From NCBI GenBank assembly GCA_944390945.1, contig CALXRV010000060.1, positions 1-39,556 on the forward strand: DNA of 39,556 nucleotides, in the 5' to 3' direction. This DNA comes from an uncultured Clostridia bacterium. Lineage in GTDB: Bacteria; Bacillota; Dehalobacteriia; UBA4068. The position numbers and the translations under genes are program-made. The notes beneath the pieces are model-generated. The model saw only the letters and a list, made by a program, of their open reading frames with translations. It was not told the DNA's origin and searched no databases. Below are positions 8,615 to 16,549 of this stretch, piece by piece (position 1 is the first letter of the stretch; every line of letters begins with the position of its first letter).

Positions 8615-9724
8615 TTAGAGGCAAAGCATGTCTTTTGTGGCCGCGAACAGATTTTCAATACCGTTCTCTGTCACCAACACAGAATCTTCGATGCGCACGC
8701 CGCCCCAGTTCGGCAGATAGATGCCGGGTTCCACGGTCATCACGCAGCCGGCTGGCAAATCGTCCTCGCAGCGCGGGCTCATGAATACCTGTTCATGAAT
8801 ATCAAGTCCGACGCCATGGCCAAGGCCATGGCCAAAGTTTGCACCGTAGCCTTTTTCCGTGATGAAATCGCGCGCGGCTGCATCCACTGCTTTGCCGGAG
8901 ATGCCGGCACGCATGATTGCCTCTGCACGCTGGTTGGCTTCCAATACAATATTGTAGATTTCGATGTGCTTCGGCGTGGCAGAGCCGATGCAGACGGTAC
9001 GCGTCATATCAGCATGATAGCCACCGTAGAGACATCCAAAATCCATGGTGAGGAATTCGCCATCCACCAGAACTTTATCGCTGGCACGACCATGTGGCAG
9101 GGAACCGCGTTCACCGGAGACGACGATCGGCGGGAAACTTACACCGCAGCCCATTTCATGCGTCAGGGTGAGCAGCTGCCATTCTACTTCTTTTTCCGTG
9201 CGACCGGCATGAATGTATTCACAAAGCCCATTAAACACCGCATCTGTACAGGCGCAGGCATGACGCAGCAATTCCTGTTCGCCAGCATCCTTGACGATGC
9301 GCAGTTTTTCCGTCAGCCCGGAAACCGGCACCAGTTCCATCCCAGCCGGCATGGCGGCCTGCAGTTCCTCAAAGCGGCTGTAGGGGATATGTTCGCGTTC
9401 AAAGCCAATGCGCTTCACCCCTTGTTCACGGCTGAGCAGGGCTACGGTTTCCGCCAGCGGTGGATATTTATCGCGGTATTTGATCACCTGATAGTCCGGG
9501 CATTCTGCTTCTGCCTGCTCGGTATAACGGCTGTCGGTGATGAAATAATTGGCGGCGCCGTGATCCTTGCCTGTTAGTAGAACAAAGGATTCTTCGCCGG
9601 TGAAGCCGGAAAGATAGGTGACGTTAGAGAAATTGAGCGAAAAAAATGCATCCAATTCCCTCGACGCCATCTCTTTTCGTAGCGCGGCCAGGCGGTTTGC
9701 GATAAACGATCTTGTCATTTTCAT
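8615..9724 (-). CDS. M24 family metallopeptidase, Xaa-Pro aminopeptidase type
   Basis: The 369-residue product has a creatinase-like N-terminal domain (to about residue 130) and a pita-bread catalytic domain. The five dinuclear-metal ligands are present: Asp in MDFG, Asp in HADMTR, His in HGLGH, Glu in TVEPGIY and Glu in RIEDS. It should remove N-terminal residues before proline from peptides in the cytoplasm, though substrate preference within M24B cannot be read from sequence. The start at 9724 has AAAGG 6 bases upstream and is preferred to the GTG at 9730. It lies upstream of dppA on the same strand, so import and trimming of peptides are probably linked. Confidence 0.92.
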   Translation of the reverse strand: MKMTRSFIANRLAALRKEMASRELDAFFSLNFSNVTYLSGFTGEESFVLLTGKDHGAANYFITDSRYTEQAEAECPDYQVIKYRDKYPPLAETVALLSREQGVKRIGFEREHIPYSRFEELQAAMPAGMELVPVSGLTEKLRIVKDAGEQELLRHACACTDAVFNGLCEYIHAGRTEKEVEWQLLTLTHEMGCGVSFPPIVVSGERGSLPHGRASDKVLVDGEFLTMDFGCLYGGYHADMTRTVCIGSATPKHIEIYNIVLEANQRAEAIMRAGISGKAVDAAARDFITEKGYGANFGHGLGHGVGLDIHEQVFMSPRCEDDLPAGCVMTVEPGIYLPNWGGVRIEDSVLVTENGIENLFAATKDMLCL

Positions 9725-10042
9725 ATCCACCCTTTCCAGAATATATTTACAACAACAAAAGTATGAAAATATACGGACTTTTTAGTATATCAACAGAAAT
9801 GGCAAAACACGGGTATTTTCATCCAAACAAAACAAACTAAATCCATTGAAAAATAACCGCAATAACCGTAGAAACGCTTTTATGCGTAGCAATCGGCCTG
9901 CAGCATCAGATAACTTGGCCACTAGGCCAGATACAAGTATAAAATTTGCATGGCATAAATGTCTATCATGGCATAAACAATTCGCGAAATGGAAAACAAA
10001 TCCTGCACGGAAAAAATTTTTTGCCCAGATACATGTAATTTT

Positions 10043-10072
10043 TTGGGTTTTGGCAGGGAATGCGGTTATAAT
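10043..10072 (+). promoter_or_regulatory. Candidate promoter for dppF
   Basis: TTGGGT (10043-10048), an 18-base gap and a perfect TATAAT (10067-10072) face dppF. It would give a leader of about 175 bases containing the inverted repeat at 10173-10191. Confidence 0.45.
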
Positions 10073-10172
10073 TTGGATGGGGTTCTCTTTTGTCCATATC
10101 ATCTTAAAGATAAAGTTTAAGAGAAAAGCGGGGATTAAATAAAGGATTTTTCACATTTCTCGCCAATAAAAG

Positions 10173-10191
10173 ATGATAAAATATTTATCAT
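10173..10191. promoter_or_regulatory. Perfect 8-3-8 inverted repeat upstream of dppF
   Basis: Atgataaa and tttatcat are separated by ata. The sequence is a symmetrical AT-rich operator-like site about 65 bases before the dppF start. It also contains TGATAAAAT, which resembles an extended -10. It loosely resembles Fur-family boxes but the 3-base centre does not fit their usual 7-1-7 form. Confidence 0.45.
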
Positions 10192-10255
10192 GGATGGATT
10201 TACGTCGCCCTTGTAAAGTGTGACGGAGCGGAAAAAGCGAAAAAGAGGTGTGTAT

Positions 10256-11218
10256 ATGGCGGAAAATAAGCCGTTGCTGCAGGTGGAACATCTCAAAAAA
10301 TATTTCTCTGCTGGGGGGAAGGCGGTTTTACGCGCGGTGGATGACGTGAGCTTTACCATCGGCCGCGGCGAGACCCTTGGTCTGGTCGGCGAATCTGGTT
10401 GCGGAAAGAGCACGATTGGCCGTACCTTGGTAAAGCTTTATGAACCGACGGACGGTAACATTTATTTTGACGAAAAGGATATCACGAAATTCAACCGTTC
10501 GGAGCGTAAAAGTTTTGCGCGGGAGGCGCAGATGATCTTTCAAGATCCCTATGCTTCTCTGGATCCGCGTATGACGGTTGGCGATATTATCGGCGAAGGT
10601 ATCGATATCCATAAACTTCATAGCGGCGCTGAACGGCAGGAAGTGATTTACCACAGTTTGGAATTGGTCGGGCTGCATCGCGAGCATGCCAACCGCTTCC
10701 CGCATGAATTCTCCGGCGGCCAGCGGCAACGCATCGGTATTGCGCGTTCGCTTGCCATCGGTCCGAAATTCATCGTCTGCGATGAGCCGATCTCTGCACT
10801 GGATGTTTCAATTCAAGCGCAGATCGTCAATCTGTTGATCCAGCTGCAGCAGGATCTGGGGTTGACATATCTTTTCATTGCGCATGACCTTTCAATGGTG
10901 AAACATATTTCCGACCGTGTTGGCGTCATGTATTTGGGTAGACTGATGGAAGTCGCGGATTCGGCAGAAATGTATCGCAACCCGCAGCATCCTTATACCA
11001 AGGCGCTGTTCTCCGCCATCCCGGCTGCAGACCCGGAATATGAGCGCAAACGCCAGCGTATCATCCTGGAAGGCGACGTGCCTTCGCCAGTTCGTCCGCC
11101 GAAGGGTTGCCGTTTCTCTGGCCGCTGTCAGTATGCGCTGGATCGCTGCAAGCAGGAGCCGCCGGAGATGAAGGAGATCGCACCGGGCCATTTTTGTGCT
11201 TGTCATCTGTACGCTTAA
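10256..11218 (+). CDS. dppF: Peptide ABC transporter ATPase, DppF/OppF type
   Basis: The 320-residue ATPase has Walker A GESGCGKS at residues 45-52, the signature FSGGQRQR, Walker B FIVCDEP and a switch His in IAHDLS. The C-terminal extension carries GCRFSGRCQYALDRC and FCAC, the DppF counterpart of the cysteine pattern in DppD. ATG at 10256 has AGAGGTG just upstream; the GTG at 10220 in frame is less likely. It would pair with DppD (3512-4594) as the second ATPase. Its divergent position, separated from dppABCD by a peptidase gene and a long AT-rich region, is unusual and means the two ATPases are made from different promoters. Confidence 0.93.
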   Translation: MAENKPLLQVEHLKKYFSAGGKAVLRAVDDVSFTIGRGETLGLVGESGCGKSTIGRTLVKLYEPTDGNIYFDEKDITKFNRSERKSFAREAQMIFQDPYASLDPRMTVGDIIGEGIDIHKLHSGAERQEVIYHSLELVGLHREHANRFPHEFSGGQRQRIGIARSLAIGPKFIVCDEPISALDVSIQAQIVNLLIQLQQDLGLTYLFIAHDLSMVKHISDRVGVMYLGRLMEVADSAEMYRNPQHPYTKALFSAIPAADPEYERKRQRIILEGDVPSPVRPPKGCRFSGRCQYALDRCKQEPPEMKEIAPGHFCACHLYA

Positions 11219-11337
11219 ACAGTAGAAACGTGTTTTGGCGGGCAGTTGCATTTTTGCATAGATCTGCATACATCTATAGTTTCGCTTAAGCATGGAGATA
11301 TATGCTTTGCTGTGTATCGTTTGATCTGGCCTTATGG

Positions 11338-11388
11338 CAGACACTGTGCGCATTCTGTGCGGTGTGGCGCAGAATGCGTATGTGTCTG
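11338..11388. other. Long imperfect inverted repeat between dppF and the second M24 gene
   Basis: Arms of about 22 bases (cagacactgtgcgcattctg and cgcagaatgcgtatgtgtctg) can form a stem with a bulge and a few mismatches around ggtgtg. The following bases are only moderately T-rich. It may end the dppF message, or act as an operator or RNA leader for the peptidase gene that starts 64 bases later. Confidence 0.55.
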
Positions 11389-11451
11389 ACTTGTTGTCTT
11401 GTCTATGATGACGAGAAAGTCATATAATTCGAAGGAGGATAAGCAGAAAAG

Positions 11452-12549
11452 ATGATCAGAAAAGAGTATGTGGATAAACTGGTGGGCGTACTGCCCGGTG
11501 CAGGGCTGGACGCCATGTTGATTTGCCCTTCCGAGGAATTGCTTTTCTTCACTGGCTTCACCCCGATGATGTGCGAACGTTTTCAGGGCCTGTTCGTCAA
11601 GAAGGATGGCGGGATGTTTTATGTGTGCAATCTGATCTACGCAGATGAGATCCGCACGGCTTATGGTGGCGAGATCCCTGTTTACAGCTGGTTTGATGGC
11701 GACGGGATGGTGGAAGTGGTCAGCGGCATTCTCGATGCGCAGGGACTGCGCGGCGCGGTGGTCGGCGTCAATTCTTCGGCGCAGGCGTTCAATGTGCTGG
11801 AGCTTGCCGATAAATATGAGATCAGCTTCCGTAACGGCAAACCGTTGCTGGAAGAGGTGCGTATCCGCAAAACGCATGAAGAGCTGGAAAATCTGCGCCA
11901 TGCGGCAGCGATCGCAGACGCGGCGTTTGAGCCGGTGCTGCAGTTCATCAAACCGGGAATGAAAGAGGCGGATATTCGCGATTTCCTTTTTGAGCAAATG
12001 GTAAGCCGCGGCGGCAGCGCGCCTTGGGCAATCGTGGCTTCCGGCCCCAATTCCGGTTTCCCGCACTATAACGGATATGATCGGGTGATCAGCGAGCAGG
12101 ATGTGATCGTGCTCGATTTCGGCTGCGTTTACAATGGCATGTGTTCGGATATGTCGCGTACCGTCTTTGTTGGCGATGCGACCGAAGAACAGCGGTATAT
12201 TTATGATATTGTAGACCGTGCCCAGCTGGCCGCGCAGGAAGCGGCGCGCGAGGGAGCGGATATTCCCGCTGTGGATGCGGCGGCGCGTGATCTGCTGGCG
12301 AGATATGATTATGCGGAAACGCTGCTTAACCGTGTGGGGCATGGCATTGGCTACATGATCCATGAAGCGCCGGACATCAAGCAGTGCAACCATCGCAAGC
12401 TGGAACGTGGTATGGCTTTTTCCATTGAGCCGGGCGTGTATCTCGCCAACCGTTTCGGCATGCGGATCGAGAATATTGTGGTGATCAATGAAAACGGGGA
12501 GACTGAGCCGCTGAACAAGGCGCGCCGGGATCTGATCGTAATTCGCTGA
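11452..12549 (+). CDS. M24 family metallopeptidase, second Xaa-Pro aminopeptidase-like enzyme
   Basis: This 365-residue protein has the same two-domain M24 plan as the gene at 8615-9724 but is clearly a different paralogue. Metal ligands are visible: Asp in LDFG, Asp in CSDMSR, His in GHGIG, Glu in SIEPGVY and Glu in RIEN. GAAGGAGG lies 9-10 bases before the ATG. The catalytic histidine region reads GHGIGYMIHEAPDI, as in ectoine-hydrolase and prolidase-like branches, so a dipeptidase or other amidohydrolase role is possible. It follows dppF in the same direction. Together the two M24 genes frame the peptide transporter. Confidence 0.91.
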   Translation: MIRKEYVDKLVGVLPGAGLDAMLICPSEELLFFTGFTPMMCERFQGLFVKKDGGMFYVCNLIYADEIRTAYGGEIPVYSWFDGDGMVEVVSGILDAQGLRGAVVGVNSSAQAFNVLELADKYEISFRNGKPLLEEVRIRKTHEELENLRHAAAIADAAFEPVLQFIKPGMKEADIRDFLFEQMVSRGGSAPWAIVASGPNSGFPHYNGYDRVISEQDVIVLDFGCVYNGMCSDMSRTVFVGDATEEQRYIYDIVDRAQLAAQEAAREGADIPAVDAAARDLLARYDYAETLLNRVGHGIGYMIHEAPDIKQCNHRKLERGMAFSIEPGVYLANRFGMRIENIVVINENGETEPLNKARRDLIVIR

Positions 12550-12604
12550 CACCCGCTGGCGCATGACGGCGCAGCGGCTGGACGGCAGAAGAACGGAAAC
12601 AAAA

Positions 12605-12639
12605 CGACGACTTCGTAGCAGACGAAGTCGTCGCTTTCC
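12605..12639 (+). terminator. Terminator-like hairpin after the second M24 gene
   Basis: Twelve-base perfect arms, cgacgacttcgt and acgaagtcgtcg, enclose agcag and are followed by the weak T-rich stretch ctttcct. An A-run precedes the stem. It lies about 55 bases after the M24 stop. Confidence 0.7.
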
Positions 12640-12756
12640 TATCGGCCCGCTCAGGTTGGATGGGCAGCGTACATTTTCATGCGATACCCTCCGGCTATCC
12701 TGCGCAAGAAGCGGAAGACCGGCGCAGAGCGGCGGAGGAATGAATGAGGAATGAAT

Positions 12757-13434
12757 ATGGAGAAGGAAAATCAGGCCAAAGCATATAAAGCGGCCATATT
12801 TGATCTTGACGGGACTTTGCTTGATACGTTGACAGATCTGTGGGCTGCCACCAACCATGTGCTGCAGCAGTTCGGCTATCCGGCGCGCAGCCTGGATGAA
12901 GTGCGTTGCTTTGTCGGTAACGGCGCGGCACGCTTGATCGAACTGGCCTTACCGCAGGGCAGAGAGAACCGGCAGTTTAACGCGGTGCTCGATTATTTCA
13001 AGACCTATTATGCGCAGAATTGCCAAGGTGAAACGCGGCCTTATGATGGGATTCTGCCGATGTTGGCCGTATTGCGGGAACAGGGGCTGCAGTTGGCAGT
13101 CGTCTCCAACAAGCCGCATGCCGCGGTGGTTGCCTTGAATGAAAGTTTTTTCGGCAGCTGTATTCCCGTGGCGATTGGCGAGCGGGAAGGGATCCGGCGC
13201 AAGCCGGCTCCGGACAGCGTGTTTCAGGCTTTGCGTGAGCTGGGCCGCCGTACGGAAGAGGCGGTCTATATCGGCGATTCAGATGTTGATATTTGTACCG
13301 CAGCCAATGCAGGAATGGATTGCATCTCTGTCAGTTGGGGTTTTCGTAGCGCAGATTTTTTGCGCCGGCATGGCGCTTCCTGCATTGTCGATAGTCCGGC
13401 TGCGCTGCAGCGGCTGCTGTTGAACGCAAAATAA
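12757..13434 (+). CDS. HAD-family phosphatase, phosphoglycolate phosphatase-like
   Basis: The 225-residue enzyme has all HAD motifs: DLDGT (nucleophile Asp in the first 20 residues), VVSNKP (motif II Ser), a Lys in the KPAP segment (motif III) and GDSDVD (motif IV). The helical cap after motif I fits the Gph/PGMB subfamily. The ATG at 12757 has AGGA 6 bases upstream; the ATG at 12751 in frame crowds it. The true substrate may be phosphoglycolate or another sugar phosphate. It converges on the LysR gene, with a shared terminator between them. Confidence 0.88.
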   Translation: MEKENQAKAYKAAIFDLDGTLLDTLTDLWAATNHVLQQFGYPARSLDEVRCFVGNGAARLIELALPQGRENRQFNAVLDYFKTYYAQNCQGETRPYDGILPMLAVLREQGLQLAVVSNKPHAAVVALNESFFGSCIPVAIGEREGIRRKPAPDSVFQALRELGRRTEEAVYIGDSDVDICTAANAGMDCISVSWGFRSADFLRRHGASCIVDSPAALQRLLLNAK

Positions 13435-13447
13435 GAAGCAGAAGCAG

Positions 13448-13494
13448 AAAGCAATGCCAGCCGGCCGTGGTGAAGGGCCGGTCAGCCATTGCTT
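13448..13494. terminator. Bidirectional terminator between convergent HAD and LysR genes
   Basis: Arms aaagcaatg..cagccggcc and ggccgg..cagccattgcttt form a long stem with a short A-run on the left and T-run on the right. It overlaps the last codons of the LysR gene, so both genes probably share it. Confidence 0.7.
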
Positions 13495-14357
13495 TCCAGC
13501 AGGTGGATGAAATCAGCCAGTGCTGGCGAGACCGGTTGTCCCTCGCGGATCAAGTAGGAGTAATCGCGGATGATCTCCCGCTGCATCGGCAGGCGGATAA
13601 TCGCGCCGCTTTTCAATTCATCCGCAACGACATATTCAGAGATCAGCGTGATGCCGACATTGTTGAGCAGTGCTTCCTTGATTGCATAATTGCTGCTGAA
13701 CGTAACGGTATCCTTAGGTACAATTTGGTTTTCCGCCAGGTATTGCCGCATGTATTCATAGGTGCCGGAGCCCTGCTCGCGGGTGATCCAAACCTGCTCG
13801 CGCAGGGCTTTGGCGTCCATGTTTGCTGCCTCGCCAAGTTCCCGGCTGCCGACGAGCAGCATGTGGTCGCTGGAAAAGCTTACCCGCTTGAACGCATAAT
13901 AGCTCTGCTTTCCTTCGATCAGGCCGATATCCAGCCGGCCGGCATGCAGCAGGCGGCAGATATCCGCTGTGTTGTTGATGGAGATTTCCAGCCGTACATG
14001 GCGGTATTTGGCAGTAAAACGGCTGATGATCGAAGGCAGGTAATAATTGCCCACCGTAAGGGATGCGCCGATCTTCAGGCTGATGCCGTCAGCGCCTTCT
14101 TCTGCGGCGATCGCCGCTTCGGTCTGTTCCAATGCGCTGAGTATTTGCCTGGCCAGGCGATAGACGAGTGTGCCGTTTTCGGTCAATGAAATTTCTTTTG
14201 CTTTATCGCTGCGGTCGATCAATGTGGCGCCGAAATGTGCTTCCAGCCGTTTAATCTGGCTGCTGACTGTGGGTTGGGAAAGGTTGACCAGCTTTGCCGC
14301 CTGGGTGAAGCTCTTTTGCTCTGCCACGGCAATGAAGGTGCGAAACTCATCCAGCAT
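13482..14357 (-). CDS. LysR-family regulator, divergent from asrABC
   Basis: The 291-residue regulator has an N-terminal winged helix (MLDEFRTFIAVAEQKSFTQAAKLVNLSQPTVSSQIKRLE) and a two-lobed effector-binding domain. ATG at 14357 is chosen because GGAGG lies 7 bases before it and the HTH begins there; the in-frame GTG at 14381 is not needed. It resembles the CysL/CysB-like branch, and its divergent position next to the anaerobic sulfite reductase genes suggests that it controls them in response to a sulfur compound. A TTGCCG-N17-TATAGT promoter and an inverted repeat 61 bases upstream of the expected start point to autoregulation. Confidence 0.9.
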   Translation of the reverse strand: MLDEFRTFIAVAEQKSFTQAAKLVNLSQPTVSSQIKRLEAHFGATLIDRSDKAKEISLTENGTLVYRLARQILSALEQTEAAIAAEEGADGISLKIGASLTVGNYYLPSIISRFTAKYRHVRLEISINNTADICRLLHAGRLDIGLIEGKQSYYAFKRVSFSSDHMLLVGSRELGEAANMDAKALREQVWITREQGSGTYEYMRQYLAENQIVPKDTVTFSSNYAIKEALLNNVGITLISEYVVADELKSGAIIRLPMQREIIRDYSYLIREGQPVSPALADFIHLLESNG

Positions 14358-14400
14358 GGGAATCCTCCGTTCGCTGTCCAAGAAAACGTTGCTTGTTCAC

Positions 14401-14429
14401 ACTATAGCATGGATGGCGCTCGGCGGCAA
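14401..14429 (-). promoter_or_regulatory. Promoter of the LysR gene
   Basis: On the minus strand TTGCCG (14424-14429), 17 bases, and TATAGT (14401-14406) make a good housekeeping-type promoter about 44 bases before the LysR start codon. Confidence 0.6.
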
Positions 14430-14445
14430 GGAAAAACCTGCGAGA

Positions 14446-14464
14446 TGATTATATTTTTTAATCA
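14446..14464. promoter_or_regulatory. Candidate LysR-type operator
   Basis: TGATTA and TAATCA flank seven bases, TATTTTT, giving a symmetrical site of the kind LysR regulators bind. Its centre lies about 61 bases upstream of the expected LysR transcription start, the classic autoregulation position, and about 104 upstream of the asrA start. Confidence 0.5.
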
Positions 14465-14523
14465 CCCTGATTGAGAAAGCGTATCGCCCCATTTTCAGCG
14501 CATATCCTCATCTTGTTGGGGAT

Positions 14524-14552
14524 TTGCAGAAAAATGACGATTGTGGTATGCT
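14524..14552 (+). promoter_or_regulatory. Promoter of the asrABC operon
   Basis: TTGCAG (14524-14529), a 17-base gap and TATGCT (14547-14552) with TGG directly before it (extended -10) face asrA. The start would be near 14559. Confidence 0.6.
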
Positions 14553-14697
14553 GTTTTGGGAAATGTTTTCTGCTGCAGATCATTTGCTTTCGTGATTAAA
14601 GTCCGGTTGATGGCATTTGATTTGCCGCAGAGGAGATCAGTTGCGAATTAGATTGATTGTTAATGTGTTCAGATCAAGAGGAAAGGGTGTTTGCGGA

Positions 14698-15729
14698 ATG
14701 GGATATCTGATCGGGAAAGGGGAGGACGCTGCCTTCTGGGCCAAGTTGCGGCAGGATTACGATATCTATGCGCCAAAGCGTTTTCCCAAGCAGGGAAGAT
14801 TCTCGGATACGGACATTATTCGCTATGACCGCGTGGAGAGCGGGGCGGAGATCGTCTTTGATGAGAAGTCTGATTATCCGGCGAAAGAAGTTCTGACGCC
14901 GATCTGCCAGGCGATCCTCTACTTTACGGAGGATGAATACCGTGCGAGCAAGGCTTCACAGCGGCCGATTCTGCTCTTTATGCGGCCATGCGATATCCAT
15001 GCCATGCAGCATCAGGAGAAGATCTATCTGGAAAATGGCGGCGTGGCGGATCTTTATTACCGCCGCATGCGCGAACGCGTGCATATCGTGCTGATGGAAT
15101 GCAGCGAAGGCTGGGATACCTGCTTCTGCGTCAGCATGGGGACGAACCGGGTGGAGGACTATGCGCTGGCGGTACGTCAAACCGAGCAGGGGCTGCTGTT
15201 TGATGTACGGGAGGATGCGCTCAAAACGTATTTTGCCGGCCAGCCAGCAGCGGATTTCCAGCCTGTTTTTGTGGAGAAGAACAGCGTCAGCGTTACCGTG
15301 CCGGAGATTGCGGATAAAGAGCTGCTGCTTAAGCTGAAGGAACATCCATTCTGGCAGCAGTTTAACGGACGTTGCGAAAGCTGCGGCGCCTGCACGATTG
15401 CCTGCTCGACCTGCACTTGCTTTACCACGCGCGACGTGATTTATGGGGATAATCCGGCAGTGGGCGAACGGCGACGGGTTACCAGCTCCTGCCAGGTGAG
15501 CGGGTTTGACGATATGGCGGGCGGCATCAGCTTCCGCAAGGACGCGGCATCGCGCATGCGCTATAAGATGCTGCATAAATTCCGCGATTACAAGGCACGT
15601 TTCGGCGACCATCATATGTGCGTCGGCTGCGGCCGCTGCACCGACCGCTGCCCGCAGTTCATCTCCGTTACCGCCACACTGGAGAAGATGGCGGCAGCCG
15701 TGGCAGAGCTCAGCTCTGCATCCAAATAA
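14698..15729 (+). CDS. asrA: Anaerobic sulfite reductase subunit A
   Basis: The 343-residue protein matches AsrA, the iron-sulfur subunit that passes electrons within the NADH-dependent sulfite reductase AsrABC, which reduces sulfite to sulfide in the cytoplasm of anaerobes. Cysteine clusters are at GRCESCGACTIACSTCTCF and, near the C-terminus, CVGCGRCTDRCPQFI, the latter a 4Fe-4S ferredoxin site. ATG at 14698 begins the family's normal N-terminus (MGYLIGKGEDAAFW), with GAGGAAAGGG about 10 bases upstream; a GTG at 14617 in frame adds an unrelated leader. asrB follows after 16 bases. Confidence 0.94.
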   Translation: MGYLIGKGEDAAFWAKLRQDYDIYAPKRFPKQGRFSDTDIIRYDRVESGAEIVFDEKSDYPAKEVLTPICQAILYFTEDEYRASKASQRPILLFMRPCDIHAMQHQEKIYLENGGVADLYYRRMRERVHIVLMECSEGWDTCFCVSMGTNRVEDYALAVRQTEQGLLFDVREDALKTYFAGQPAADFQPVFVEKNSVSVTVPEIADKELLLKLKEHPFWQQFNGRCESCGACTIACSTCTCFTTRDVIYGDNPAVGERRRVTSSCQVSGFDDMAGGISFRKDAASRMRYKMLHKFRDYKARFGDHHMCVGCGRCTDRCPQFISVTATLEKMAAAVAELSSASK

Positions 15730-15745
15730 AGGAGGGATGGAGAAG

Positions 15746-16537
15746 ATGAACAACCCGATCATGCCGGTTCCCTGCGAGATCCTTAGCGTGAAGCAGGAGA
15801 GCCGTCACGAATATACTTATCGCGTCAAGACCGATATCCGGCCCAAGCATGGCCAGTTTCTGCAGCTTTCCATCCCGAAAATCGGCGAGGCGCCGATTTC
15901 CGTCAGCGGACAGGGGGATGGCTGGCTAGACTTCACCATCCGTTCGGTGGGGAAGGTAACAAATGATATTTTCCGCAAGCGCGCAGGCGATACGCTTTTC
16001 CTGCGCGGTGCATATGGTAATGGCTGGCCGCTGGAGCAGCTGGCGGGCAAGCATCTCATCTTTATCACCGGCGGTACCGGTTTAGCGCCGGTGCGCAGCC
16101 TGCTCAATCACTGTGCGACAGACCCTGGTTTCGCCCGCAGCGTGCGGCTGATCGCTGGTTTCAAAAATGAAGAAGGCATCATCTTTGCAGAAGATCTGGC
16201 GCGCTGGCAGAAATGTTTCCAGACCACTTATGCGCTGGACAAGGACGAAAAGGCCGGTTGGCGTACCGGGCTGGTCACCGCATTCATCAAGGAGATCGAT
16301 TTCCACGCCTTCGATGCAGATTATGCAGTACTGATCGTCGGACCGCCGGTGATGATGAAGTATGCCGGCCTGGAGGCGGTAGCCTGCGGCGTGCCGGAAG
16401 AAAAGATCTGGGTCTCCTTTGAGCGCAAGATGAGCTGCGCCATCGGCAAATGCGGACATTGCCGCATCGACGAGACTTATGTTTGCCTGGACGGTCCGGT
16501 ATTCAACTACCAGCAGGCAAAGTATTTGGTGGACTGA
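15746..16537 (+). CDS. asrB: Anaerobic sulfite reductase subunit B
   Basis: The 263-residue flavoprotein belongs to the ferredoxin-NADP reductase superfamily and feeds electrons from NADH into the sulfite reductase. The nucleotide-binding stretch FITGGTGLAPVRSLL lies in the middle, and the C-terminal cysteines (CAIGKCGHC and, further on, YVCLDGP) fit the 2Fe-2S site of the DHOD-electron-transfer/AsrB branch. ATG at 15746 lies 9 bases after GGAGGG; the ATG at 15737 touches that site. A longer in-frame extension back to 15506 overlaps asrA and is not credible. asrC starts 12 bases downstream. Confidence 0.94.
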   Translation: MNNPIMPVPCEILSVKQESRHEYTYRVKTDIRPKHGQFLQLSIPKIGEAPISVSGQGDGWLDFTIRSVGKVTNDIFRKRAGDTLFLRGAYGNGWPLEQLAGKHLIFITGGTGLAPVRSLLNHCATDPGFARSVRLIAGFKNEEGIIFAEDLARWQKCFQTTYALDKDEKAGWRTGLVTAFIKEIDFHAFDADYAVLIVGPPVMMKYAGLEAVACGVPEEKIWVSFERKMSCAIGKCGHCRIDETYVCLDGPVFNYQQAKYLVD

Positions 16538-16549
16538 GGAGGGAGAACG

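Larger units (their letters stand above)
9725..10255. other. AT-rich divergent intergenic region between the M24 peptidase and dppF
   Basis: About 530 bases clearly richer in A and T than the flanks separate two divergent genes. Open frames of about 100 codons occur on both strands (9846-10142 plus and 9782-10102 minus), but neither has a ribosome binding site or recognisable product, so I call no gene. Features seen are a direct repeat catggcataaa at 9949-9959 and 9967-9977 (18-base period), a promoter candidate at 10043-10072 and an inverted repeat at 10173-10191. Confidence 0.6.
14358..14697. other. Divergent lysR-asrA control region
   Basis: These 340 bases hold no gene. They contain the LysR promoter, the symmetrical operator candidate and the asrA promoter, and give asrA a leader of about 140 bases. 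No known riboswitch fold was recognised in the leader. Confidence 0.6.

Noticed and set aside
9846..10142. Small plus-strand protein of about 98 residues
   Set aside because: No ribosome binding site and no recognisable features; an opposite-strand frame of similar length overlaps, as expected by chance in AT-rich DNA.
14559..14697. Riboswitch in the asrA leader
   Set aside because: No known aptamer pattern could be recognised and no terminator-antiterminator pair is seen.
15506..15745. N-terminal extension of AsrB
   Set aside because: It overlaps asrA and has no ribosome binding site; the family N-terminus begins at 15746.
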